NCBI GenBank assembly: GCA_029204225.1
Contig: MU831978.1
Span: 1 to 64,000 of the forward strand
Length of the DNA: 64,000 nt
Direction of reading: 5' to 3'
Source of the DNA: Diphasiastrum complanatum
Taxonomy: Eukaryota > Streptophyta > Lycopodiopsida > Lycopodiales > Lycopodiaceae
Shown here: positions 51,130 to 61,880 of the stretch, piece by piece
Layout: each line of letters begins with the position of its first letter
Numbering within the stretch: the first letter of the stretch is position 1
Notes under the pieces: model-generated
The model's database searches: none
Told to the model about the DNA's origin: nothing
Seen by the model: only the letters and a program-made list of their open reading frames with translations
Made by a program: the position numbers and the translations under genes

Positions 51130-54100
51130 TTCTTGCTTGAGTCTATGATTGAGAGCTAGTTGAATGTAGCTGATATTGTTGCAGTAGATGATGGTCAGAT
51201 TGTTCTGTCTAAAGGTCAAATCAAGAATAAGCCTCAACCAAATGGCTTCTTTAGTTGCTTGTGTTGCTGCTACATACTCGGCTTTAGTTGACAATAGTGA
51301 GATTAACTTCTACTTTCTACTATTCCAAGAAATTGGTGCAGACGATAGGTAGAAACAATATTCAGAAGTGGACTTCTTGGTGTCTAAATCTCCTCCCCAA
51401 TCTGAATCAAAATAGCCGAATAAGCATAATGTTGTACCAAAGCTACCAATATAACAAAGAACCTGGTTCTTTGTAACTTGAATGTACTTCATCACTCTTT
51501 TGAGTGCTTTCCAATGTTGGAGTCTTGGATTAGACATGAATAATTGTGATAATGTGCTAATAGTATAAGCTAGATCAAATTTGGTGCACACCATTGCCTA
51601 CATTAATGAATCAATCAAGGATTGGTATGGAAATTTTTTCATGTCACAAGTCTCAGTAGGTGTCGTAGGACGGATATCCTTATTGGGCTTGAATCTTGGA
51701 TCCATTGGCGATAAGTAGATAGTGAACTGGCCCTATGTCTGTCATGTCAAATTCTTTAGAAAGATTTGAATTGTATTCTCTAATAGAGAATCAAAATTGC
51801 TTAAAAGCAGGCAATCATCTACATATAGTGCAATAATTATGTATAATGGATCTTCATTGTTAATACAGACATTCAAGTCAGCAACATTTGAATGAAAGCT
51901 GATCTATAATAAGTAACCATCGATTCATTGAAACCAAGCTCTAGGTGTCTGCTTGAGCCCATAAAGAGCTTTTCAAATCTTGCAGACTCATTCTTCCTGA
52001 CCTTCGACAATGTACACCCTTCGAGCTAAGCATATAGTATCCTCATCGATGAAACCATTCAAAAATGCACTTCGTACATCCATCTGATGTACCTCGAGGT
52101 CCTCTGCCACTACAAATGCCAATAAGGTTCGAATTGATGCAACTTTAATAAGATGACTAAAGGTATTTGTATAGTCAATATCTGGTACTTGTGAGTAGAA
52201 TGAGTTTATGTTTCTTTGTTTTGAAATCATGAAATTTGTCTTCTAGGAAGACTAAAACTTTGCTAATAAGTGTGTTACCATATTTGAGATCGAAGACCTT
52301 GTAGGCCTTCTAGTATGATGGATAACCAAGGAATATAGCTTTGGAGTTGGTTCGATAGAATCTCTTTCTTAAGTTTGAACGTATTTGAGCGTAGTACCTG
52401 ACCTTCTTCTGGGGTTTTGTTGTTGATGGCCTTGCTACTGCAACAATTATGAGACTGTAGCGATTGCTTCTACCAAGAACTTGTTTGAAATATTAGCAGG
52501 CAATAAACATGGATTTGGCAGACTCGACAAGAGTCCAATTCTTTATTTTGGCTACTCCATTTTGCTGTGGAGTGTAGCTCAAAGAATAGTTTATCTAAAT
52601 TTCTGATTTGCTTAGAAAGTCATTCATTGCATTTGAAATAATCTCTCCCCCTCCATCTATGCGTAGAGCTTTGATTTTCCTTCCTATCTGATATTCAGAT
52701 GGTTGTCTGGATTGTTGGAAACACATACATGCTTCTGATTTGTTCTTGTTGAACATGACAATAGTTCTTCAGAAATAATCATCGATAAATGTAATGAAAT
52801 ACATTGATCCATTGCATGATGGAATCTGCATTGGGCCACAGAGATCACAATGAATAAGATCCAAAATGTCTTTAGCTCTATGAGCTTGGCCTTTGAGAGA
52901 TCTTGACCTTGCATGCTTGCCAAGAATACAAGTCTCGCAAGTCTGTGTCGATGAGGACTTGTTAATGTCTAAGCCTTGCAAAACATATAAGTAATGACTC
53001 TCATATGTAGATGTCCAAGGAATTGGTGCCATAGAACATTCTTGTCGGATGAAGGTGTAGACTCAAATGTTTTCTCAAATGTGAGTGCACAGTTATGACT
53101 TAATGTGTAGAAATGACCATCTCTATACCATTTGACCAAAATGTTTGAGTTCATGTCTCGAATGAGGCATTGATCTGCATTGAATGTCATATGTGGCCTC
53201 GATGGGCAATTCGACAAACCGATAGTAGGTTCTTGGTCAAGGTTGGAACAAAAAAAACATTCTCGATCAGTCGAGATGAACCATCATCAAATCTAATGGT
53301 AACTATTCATTTGTCTTTGATTTTTAGAGAGCTAGAATCTCCAAGCTGAATGTTGTTGTCATGACGTGTTGAAGAAAAAATTGTAAGCCACTCTCGTTGA
53401 AATGTCATATTGAGTCGCACTTGAGTCGACAAGATACCAACAGCTAGAATCTCAACGATTGTTCAATTCGGCCATGAACAATTTTGATTGGATTTGTCTT
53501 CTAAATCATCAATGACTGCAGTGTGAGCCTGTTGGTTTTTCGCCGCTAGGATTATGTAGTCTTTTATATCATGCTCTTTTTCTTGCAATACTTGTAGAAG
53601 AGTTTGGCATGTTGATGTTTTGACTTTTCCTATTGTAATGAATGTGTATCTGACTTTGACATATTAAAGGCAGCCTTCTTGATGTGTTGCTTCTTCTTTG
53701 TATAGAGTGCAATTGACTTGTTTGATGTTGAAATATCATTTGACTTCCTTTGAAGTTCTTCTTGCAGAAAAATTGCGGTGACCTTTGACAGTGTTAAATC
53801 CGGCTATGTCATGATCAGCATGACCAAATGATCATAAGAAACAGAAAGACTTCCCAGAAGTGTCATGACTACATTGTTGTTAACAATGGGTGATCTGACT
53901 GTAGAAAGTTGATCAATTAATGATCAAACATGACTAATATGGTCACTAATTGAAATCAATTCTGACATCTTGCATGAGAAGAATTTCTTATGCAAGAAAA
54001 AATGAGTGGTGACATCTTGGATGTCATACAGACTTATGAGATTATCCCAAGCTTGTTTCGATGTTTCATAGCTGCTAATGTTTGTGATGTTTGTGAATCT

Positions 54101-54220
54101 TTGAGATTCAGTCAGTTCCTTAAGTCAATTCATGACTAATCCTAGTATTACACATTGGAAAGCTCTTATCAGTGTTAGGAGATCCATTCGAGCTACTATG
54201 GACTTTTGCATTTGTTAAGG
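51130..54220 (-). pseudogene. Copia gag-pol relic, heavily mutated
   Basis: Minus-strand blocks in Copia order: gag (about 54200-53800, ETSKQAWDNLISLY), GAG-pre-integrase (53030-52910, TCETCILGKHARSRSLKGQA), integrase (52890-52600, DLIHCDLCGPMQIPSCNGS and FITFIDDY), RT (52230-51990, SIRTLLAFVVAEDLEVHQMD then VRSAFLNGF), and RT end plus RNase H (51594-51130, LQHWKALKRVMKYIQVTKNQ, YFDSDWGGDLDTKKSTSEYC). Many stops and shifts. No LTRs found. An old insertion. Confidence 0.85.
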
Positions 54221-54239
54221 AATAGTTAACAATGACAAA

Positions 54240-54745
54240 CTCAATATTTTCAGTGGTTATTCAGATGCAAGTTGGGCAAGAGATGTAGACACTTGTAAAT
54301 CCACTTCTGGATTTATATTCTTCCTCAACAACGGTCCTGTTTCTTGGTAAAGTCACAATAAGACTTAGATTGCTCTATCTTCTACTGAATCAAGTATATC
54401 ACAGCCTCTCAAGCTACAAAGGAAGCAATATTGTTGAGAAACTTACTTTCAGATGTTTATCTGAAACAATATGCTCCAACAACTTTATTTTTTGATAATC
54501 AAAGTGTCATTGATTTATCAGCCAACCTAGATTTCATTCTAGGAGTAAGCACATTGAAATTAAGTATTCCTATGTCAGAAGCAAAGTTCTCGACAAAGAG
54601 GTAAACTTGCAACACTGTCGAACGCAAGATATGATAGCAGATATTCTCACTAAAGCATTAAGCTTGGGTGCACACAAAAAGTTTTGTCCAAAACTAAATT
54701 GGAAGGTCAAAGCATTCATGGATTCAAATAAAGGGGAGTCTTGGA
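54240..54745 (+). pseudogene. Copia RNase H end, plus strand
   Basis: YSDASWARDVDTCKSTSGF, IFFLNNGPVSW, IALSSTES and later QDMIADILTKALSLGAHKKF are the RNase H and C-terminus of a Copia pol on the opposite strand to its neighbour. A polypurine-like AAAGGGGAG follows at about 54731. It abuts the minus-strand relic at about 54225. Confidence 0.8.
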
Positions 54746-54875
54746 TTACTCTACTAATCAAATTAAGAGTGATTCATCTGAATAATCGATCTTTAATCTT
54801 CATCCAGTTCTGCAGTTTAATTCGTGTCTCTACACAGTATGTAGAAATACTCGTGAATCGCCCAACAGGTGGCTC

Positions 54876-54931
54876 CTACATATCGGACAACTCGAATCCG
54901 TCATCATGATATTGTTCATGAGGTGCATCAG
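54876..54931 (-). pseudogene. C-terminal end of the CACTA ORF, cut off by the Copia insertion
   Basis: Reading minus from the target duplication (CTGAT), the frame gives APHEQYHDDGFELSDM and then TAG (54876-54878). It continues in frame the DUF4216-type sequence that stops at 61172 (RDVGEDMALPAD), once the Copia and one copy of the 5-bp duplication are removed. Confidence 0.8.
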
Positions 54932-55668
54932 TGTTGAATTTCACATGTGTGGACTGTCCACTACATGTACTTGTGATCTCCTAAGGTGTGTAGATGCACC
55001 AAGATCAAGACTAGATTGAGATTCAAGATCAATCTTGAATCCTATGGCAAAAACACACTACTACATGCATTCAATCACTTCCAACTCTCACTCACATGTG
55101 TGGGAAGTATTCAAAAAATAATCTAAGTAAAAACAAGCTGCTCTCCTCGGGTAGAGAGAGAAAATGCATCATGAGCTCTCGGGTAGAGAGAGAAAGCTAG
55201 AAATCCAATAACTCACAAAATCCATGAAATCACCAAATCAATTGCATTCAAAATGAGGAGTACAATGATACTAGTAGGTCCACGAGCTACCACTATGCTT
55301 AACTATGATTGGACCATATTTTGTCACCTCTTGATCCTATTGGATCATTGATCTATGCACCTCTTAATTCTATTGGACTATATTCAAGCACACCTCAATT
55401 TCCTATTGGACCTCACAAGGTTCCACCTCTAAATCCTATTGGACCTCTTGGAATTCATCAAACAAAAACTTTACACTTGTCTACACTCTAATCAGCAAGT
55501 GTTTAGCCTCTTACTCTATTTTGGCTCACTAGTGGCATTACAAGTGGAAATGCATAATTTGCCATCTATGCCAAATTTATTCCTATCAACATCCTACACC
55601 TAGATGCTTGATGTAAAAAACATAAGACCCCTATATCTAACATAGATAATCTTTTTCAATTCTTCACA
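54932..55668 (-). repeat. 3' LTR of the complete Copia
   Basis: 737 bp. Plus-strand ends are TGTTGAATTTCAC and AATTCTTCACA. Nearly identical to 60435-61171. Confidence 0.95.
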
Positions 55669-55686
55669 CTCCTCCTAAAAAATTAT

Positions 55687-57158
55687 CTATGAAGATTTGA
55701 GCATTGATCTTGATATAACTCCAAGATTAGATCTATGCTTGATGAAAGCACTTTTGCTCAAAGGCTTGGTGAGTAGATCGGCAATACAAGAGGACGAGTT
55801 GACATGCTCCAAATCGATTTCTCCTCCAATAAGCTTTTCTCTCACAAAATGGTGTGCCACTTCTATGTGCTTGCTTCTTGCATGAAATATGGGATTATTG
55901 GCAAGATCTTGGGCCAAGATGTTATCACACTTGATCATTGGTAGATCATCCTCCTTGATGCACTTTAGTTCCATTAATAACCTCTTGATCCAAAGCACTT
56001 CTTTGGTAGTTGTAGTGAGTGCTTTGTACTCGGCCTCACATGAAGAGAGAGAGATATAGTATCTTGCTTTTTGGAAAGCCAAGATATTAGATTGCCTCCA
56101 AGAAAGATAGTGTATGCACTAATAGACTTTTGATCCATCTTGTCACTTGCAAAGTCCGAATCCGAGTAGCCAATAATGGATAGATCTTCACTTTTATAGA
56201 GTAGACCATAATAACAAGATGAAGATACATATCTTAGAATCCTCTTGGCCATCTTCCAATGATGGATCTTAGGATCTTGCATAAATTGACTCAATTTGTG
56301 CACACAAAAACTAAGATCGGGCCTAGTAATGGTAAGCCAAATCAAGGAGCCTACAAGACTCCTAAAAAGTGTGATGTCCTCAAAGGATCTTTCATCACCT
56401 TTATTAGGATCTTTTACAATTTGCTCCATTGGAGTATCTATGCTCTTAGAATTTTCCATATGGAATTTTTTCAACATAGAGTGAGCATATCTAGATTGGC
56501 ATATAAAGACATGATTTTCATAAAAATCAATTTCTAGGCCTAGGATGTAATGTATCTCTCCTAGATCTTGCATTTTAAACTCACATCCAAGTGCTAGCTT
56601 GGTTTCATCAACTAGCTTGATACAACTTCCACAAAGAATAATGTCATCAACATAAATTAGAAGAATGACAATATTGCTATCAACAAACTTTAGATACATG
56701 GAAGGATCATAGTCACTAAGAGTAAATCCTAGTGAGATAAGAAAAGAGTTAAGTCTTGAATACCATGATCTTGGTGCTTGCTTGAGTCCATAAAGACTTT
56801 TGAAGAGCAAGCACACTTTGGACTCATCCTTGATGAATCCTTGAGGTTGTTCCATATAGATCTCCTCCTCAAGATAACCATTTAGAAAAGCATTGGATAC
56901 ATCTAATTGGAACACCTTCCACTTGAAAAAACAAGCAAGAGAAATAAGAATTCTTATTGTCACCATCTTTGCAACGGGTGCAAAGGTCTCCTCATAATCA
57001 AGACCATGGATTTGAGCAAATCCTTTGGCACATAGTCTTGCTTTATGCTTGTTGATGGTTCCATCATGATTGAACTTGATCCGAAATACCCACTTGCAAC
57101 CAATCACATGCTTGTTGGATGGAGGATCCACAAGCTCCCAAGTATTGTTGGTGATCAA
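55687..57158 (-). pseudogene. Copia reverse transcriptase and RNase H with a 2-bp slippage
   Basis: RT: NNTWELVDPPSNKHVIGCKW, LVDVSNAFLNG-type block QLDVSNAFLNGYLEEEIYM, LYGLKQAPRSWYSRL and catalytic LLIYVDDIIL. The RT end is HWKMAKRILRYVSSSCYYGL. RNase H begins SDSDFASDKMDQKSISAY. At about 56055 a TCTCTCTC run is two bases too long, shifting the frame from SKKQDTISLS to the correct SSCEAEYKALTTTTKEVLWI read in 56082-55687, which ends HARSKHIEVAHHFVREKL and SIADLLTKPLS-type CIADLLTKPLSKSAF. Confidence 0.92.
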
Positions 57159-57209
57159 TGCATCATACTCTTGCTTCCTGGCATCATACCACTCCTTGGT
57201 ATTGAGTGC

Positions 57210-58583
57210 CTATTGTACATTCTTTGGCTCTTCATGAGAGACATAAAAAACATAATTAGTGGAATCAAGATCCACTTGTTTGCCTTTGTCAACATATGAG
57301 AGCCTCTTAGGCTCGGATCTATCTCTCATGGATCTTCTTGGTGAAAAAATCCGAGGAGAGTCTTCTTCAAATCTCGACCCCATCACATCATGATTGTCTT
57401 CAAAATCAATAATTGATGATGCATCCATAGATTTCTTGATCTCGGCCTCTTCAAATGATGAGTGTTGATCTTCATGAAAGACAACATCTCTACTTTCAAT
57501 AACTTGTGAAGTAGAGAGTATAAAGACTCTATAGGCCTTCTTGGTGGATGAGTATCGAACCATGATCCCTTTGCATGCACTAGGATCTTCCTTCTTCCTT
57601 GTTTCCAAGGGAATATGGACAAAGCATAAGCATCCAAAAACTCTAAGGTGATCAACCTTAGGCTTCTTCAAAAATAAGATTTCATATGGTGACTTTCCTC
57701 CAAGAGCTATATGTGGGAGCCTATTGCAAAGATAATTTGCACAATTAATGGCTTCTCCCCAAAAATCTTTGGGCAAAGATGCCTCAATTCTCATAGATTT
57801 TGCACATTCACATAGAGATCTATTCTTTCTCTCGGCCACTCCATTTTGAGATGGAGAGTAGGCACAAGAAAACTCTCTTTTAATGCCTTCAAGCTCACAA
57901 AAATCTTGAAATTTATTGGAGATATATTCACCACCTCCATCACTTCTAAGAGCTTTAATCTTGAATGAGAATTGCTTCTCTACAGAAGCTTTGAAAATAA
58001 GGAAATGATCAAACACCATAGATTTTGAAGCAAGAAGATATATCCAAGTGAATCTTGTGTAATCATCAATGAAAGTAACAAAACAAGTGGCTCCTCCCTT
58101 GCCTATAGTTGATGAGAAATGCACATCCGAGTGGATTAACTCCAAAGGATGCTTGCTTTTGATAGAAGATCTTGTAAATGGATTTTTGTGAGATTTAGCA
58201 ATAGCACAAGCCTCACAAGGCTTGATCTTCTTGGAGAATGACTTTGGCAAGCCAATAGCTTTGGACTCTTTGATCATAGAGAGCATGGATTTGTAGTTGG
58301 GATGTCCCAACCTCCTATGCCATAATTCCTCCATAGAGAGCTTGTTCACAAGAGCAACATTACAAGCATTCACATACTCATTTGGATCTAGTTTATAGAT
58401 GCCACCAAATCTAGATCCTAATGCAAGTATCTCATCATTCTTCTTGATAGTGCAAGTATCGACATTGAATTTTACATCAAGGCCATTATCAAGCAATTGG
58501 CCAACACTAATAAGATTCTTGGTAAGTTTAGGTACATAAAGAACTCTAGAGAGAGAAAGAACTTTAGAGGATGCAAGCTTCAA
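57210..58583 (-). pseudogene. Copia integrase region (same frame), ends at a third TAG
   Basis: It continues the polyprotein frame: LSRVLYVPKLTKNLISVGQL (protease tail), the GAG-pre-integrase HHCC motif (WHRRLGHPNYKSM...CEACAIAK), then the integrase core with LELIHSDVHF (Asp), KALRSDGGGEYIS (Asp) and SPSQNGVAERKNRS (Glu), all three catalytic residues in place. FGCLCFVHIP and the C-terminal KAYRVFILST follow. The frame stops at TAG (57210-57212) after EEPKNVQ and resumes unchanged with ALNTKEWYDARKQEYDALIT. Confidence 0.92.
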
Positions 58584-58631
58584 GGGAATGTTCCCTATGC
58601 CTTTAATAGGACATTCAAAATCATTTGCAGT

Positions 58632-59732
58632 CTATATTGATTTCTTCACTCCATCATAAGGTGCAATAGAAGAGAAAGAGTCCTTGGAGCTACACATATG
58701 TGAAGAGGCCCCACTATCAATATACCATAGGCCGTCCTTCTTGAAAGGAGTAGATGAGAAACTAGAGACCATAAGAGATCCCTCTCCATCACTTGCAATA
58801 GTGTCTTCCTTCTCATTGGTAATATTGGCTTGCTTGAGTTGATTCTTCTTTTTGAAGCAATTGGTGGCATAATGACCTTTCTTGCCACAGTAAAAGCACT
58901 TGATCTTCTTCTTCTTCTTGAGCTTGGATGATGAAGCATTAGAGGAATCATCTTCCTCCTCATCTTTGTCTTTGGATTTGACTTTGTCCTTGCTTGAGGA
59001 TTGATGACGTTGGTTCTTGCTCCTCTCTTTGTGCTTATCCTTGGCAAAGAGAGCTTTGCCATCATTATGAGTGAGAGAAAGCTTGTCCATCCTCAAGAGC
59101 TTGTACTCTTGTCTTGATTCTTCTGAAATTAGCACACTTTGGAGAGCCTCCAAACTTGGTAGCTACTCCTTAATGGCATAGGATTGGACAAGGTTATCAA
59201 ATTCACTTCTCAAGCCATTGAGAATGTCTTGAACTAGCTCATTTTGATTGATGGAATCACCAATGCAAGCAAGCTCTCTATGAATATCTTTTACTCTCAA
59301 AACATAACTAGATGCACTCTCATCACTCTTTTGGCTACTTTGAAAGATTTGATTCCTAAGAGTGAGAAGCCTAGAGGTATTCTTAGCCTCATAGATAGTC
59401 TTGAGACAATCCCAAGCTTCTTTGGCTGTTGTACAAGTACCTATCTCCCTCAATATCTCATTAGAGACATTCAGCTTAATGTAGTGGAGAGCCATCCTAG
59501 CTCTCTTTTTGTATTTTTGAACCTCTTGAAGAACTTGTGGTTCTTCTTCAAGGCCAAGAACTATGTCCATCACATCTTGAAGGATCAAGATGGACTCCAT
59601 CCTCATTTTCCAAATTGAATAATTTGAAGTGGTCAATCTTTCACTTGGTTCCAACAAGGATGAACCCATTGAAGACATTTGAAGTGAAGAAAACTCAAAT
59701 GATGAACAATAAATGTTGTTACACACTTTCAA
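58632..59732 (-). pseudogene. Copia gag and protease, one in-frame TAG inside
   Basis: It starts MKVCNNIYCSSFEF, or more likely at the internal MSSMGSSLLEPSERL. The gag (UBN2-type) domain contains YSIWKMRMESILILQDVMDI and ESASSYVLRVKDIHREL. TAG at 59163-59165 interrupts the frame between SYAIKE and LPSLEALQSV, with no frame change. A Lys/Ser/Asp-rich linker, zinc knuckle CFYCGKKGHYATNC and protease site DSGASSHMC follow. A second in-frame TAG at 58632-58634 lies just before TANDFECPIKGIGN. In a working element gag-pol is one polyprotein, so both stops are lesions unless read through. Confidence 0.9.
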
Positions 59733-60421
59733 TAGGATCCAATAATTGAGTACTATCTCCTCCTATGAAAGATCTTACAACAATTTGTGAATTGATTCTC
59801 ACTAGCTACTCAAATCTCTCTAAAACAAGATCTATTTCACATCAAATGATGGAGTATAGGCAAAGTTAGGATCTAACACTCTTAGCACGTGTGAAATACA
59901 CTAAGAAACCAAATTTGACTCAAATACAATGATATTGCATGAAACAAAATGGCTAAGATCTCAAAACAGTGCCTAGATCACATATAGATGAGATTGGCAA
60001 GCATACAACTGTGATTTTGGATCAACCAAGCAATCTCTTGACCAAGCCAAATGTGTCCACCCAGGTCTAGGTGCCCTACCTAACCCTCTTCAAAAGCTTA
60101 TAACTTTTGATTGGCTCAACCAAATGGAATGAAATTGATTGCAACAGAAACTAGACAAAAATAGCTTCAAAACAAGCTATCAAGCAAGATAAATGGATCA
60201 AACATGAGAGAGAACTTCCAAACTGAAATTGGATGTTCCTCACACGTGTCTGAGCACCTGATTCCGTACAGTACCAGGTCAGACCCAGTCAATGTCCTTT
60301 TGATCTCTTTTGATCCAAGATTGAACAAGATAGCTAGGAAAATGGGCCTTGACAACTTCTAGCTCAAGATTGATGAAATTTTTTCACTTAGATGGATCAA
60401 AATGCATGGTAACCTTAGGTA

Positions 60422-60433
60422 GGCTCTGATACC
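60422..60433 (-). promoter_or_regulatory. Primer-binding site of the complete Copia
   Basis: Minus strand TGGTATCAGAGC, one base inside the 5' LTR end; initiator tRNA-Met type. Confidence 0.92.
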
Positions 60434-60434
60434 A

Positions 60435-61171
60435 TGTTGAATTTCACACGTGTGGACTGTCCACTACATGTACTTGTGATCTCCTAAGGTGTGTAGATGC
60501 ACCAAGATCAAGACTAGATTGAGATTCAAGATCAATCTTGAATCCTATGGCAAAAACACACTACTACATGCATTCAATCACTTCCAACTCTCACTCACAC
60601 GTGTGGGAAGTATTCAAAAAATAATCTAAGTAAAAACAAGCTGCTCTCCTTGGGTAGAGAGAGAAAATGCATCATGAGCTCTCGAGTAGAGAGAGAAAGC
60701 TAGAAATCCAATAACTCACAAAATCCATGAAATCACCAAATCAATTGCATTCAAAATGAGGAGTACAATGATACTAGTAGGTCCACGAGCTACCACTATG
60801 CTTAACTATGATTGGACCATATTTTGTCACCTCTTGATCCTATTGGATCATTGATCTATGCACCTCTTAATTCTATTGGACTATATTCAAGCACACCTCA
60901 ATTTCCTATTGGAACTCACAAGGTTCCACCTCTAAATCCTATTGGACCTCTTGGAATTCATCAAACAAAAACTTTACACTTGTCTACACTCTAATTAGCA
61001 AGTGTTTAGCCTCTTACTCTATTTTGGCTCAATAGTGGCATTACAAGTGGAAATGCATAATTTGCCATCTATGCCAAATTTATTCCTATCAACATCCTAC
61101 ACCTAGATGCTTGATGTAAAAAACATAAGACCCCTATATCTAACATAGATAATCTTTTTCAATTCTTCACA
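60435..61171 (-). repeat. 5' LTR of the complete Copia
   Basis: 737 bp. It retains CACACGTGTGG where the other LTR has CACATGTGTGG, consistent with CpG decay in the latter. The first U5 base pairs adjoin the primer-binding site at 60433. Confidence 0.95.
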
Positions 61172-61768
61172 ATCAGCTGGCAGCGCCATGTCCTCCCCAA
61201 CATCTCTATCTTCAAAAATTCTTGTACTTCGAGGAGCAACTTGAATCACGTACCACCATCTGGGATCTGCACAATCGGGGTGAAAGACCACCTGTAATTG
61301 ATGGATGTTACCATAAACATTCACTTGTAGTTAGTATCCATAGCTAGGTTACAGTTGCTTGTGTATTACTATACACAATATACACTTTTTGCAGTACATT
61401 TGAAAATCGATTGATTGACAACAAAAGAGCATAGATATCTTGAAGACATAGAAGAACTCCCTGAAGGACTCACTCATTCTCATGATCACTCCTTTTCCTT
61501 GAGGAACCTCCCCAACAACATGCTCATCATCCTTCTTATCCCAAAGACAAAGAATAGAAGGATTGCTATGAGCAAGGAACTCCGTGATGTAAATCATGGA
61601 CTCTTGCACTAGCCATCCTTCCGCCATGCTACCCTCAAGCCTTGCTCTTAATACATGCCAGTGGTATCTCCTTGGATGAAATGTATCTTCATAAGAAAGA
61701 GAAACAACAGTGACATACGTGTTAGTAAGATCATCATCCAAGAAAAATGATGTGAATCGCATGCACAT
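61172..61768 (-). pseudogene. CACTA DUF4218/DUF4216-like C-terminal region
   Basis: 61768-61490 contains RARLEGSMAEGWLVQESMIY and ITEFLAHSNPSI, the conserved PEGSIAEGY-like motif of plant CACTA proteins. After an apparent intron, 61324-61172 reads VVFHPDCADPRWWYVIQVAP then RIFEDRDVGEDMALPAD, DUF4216-like. The frame is broken at 61172 by the Copia and continues at 54931. Confidence 0.75.
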
Positions 61769-61880
61769 TCACTGTACCTCACCAAACCATTGATTTTGTA
61801 GATTGCACTCTTTAACTCCTCTATCAAGAACCCTCTCAACACCAAGGGAAGCACAAACTGCATGCACAAAAACAATTTGG

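Larger units (their letters stand above)
54932..61171 (-). mobile_element. Complete Copia retrotransposon, 6240 bp, TSD ATCAG
   Basis: Two 737-bp LTRs (54932-55668 and 60435-61171), a primer-binding site (60422-60433), gag-pol on the minus strand, a polypurine tract AGGAGGAG next to the left LTR (55669-55685), and the target duplication ATCAG at 54927-54931 and 61172-61176. LTR termini are TG...CA. Comparison by eye finds about seven differences in 737 bp, several of them CpG to TpG. Structure complete, coding region damaged. Confidence 0.95.
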
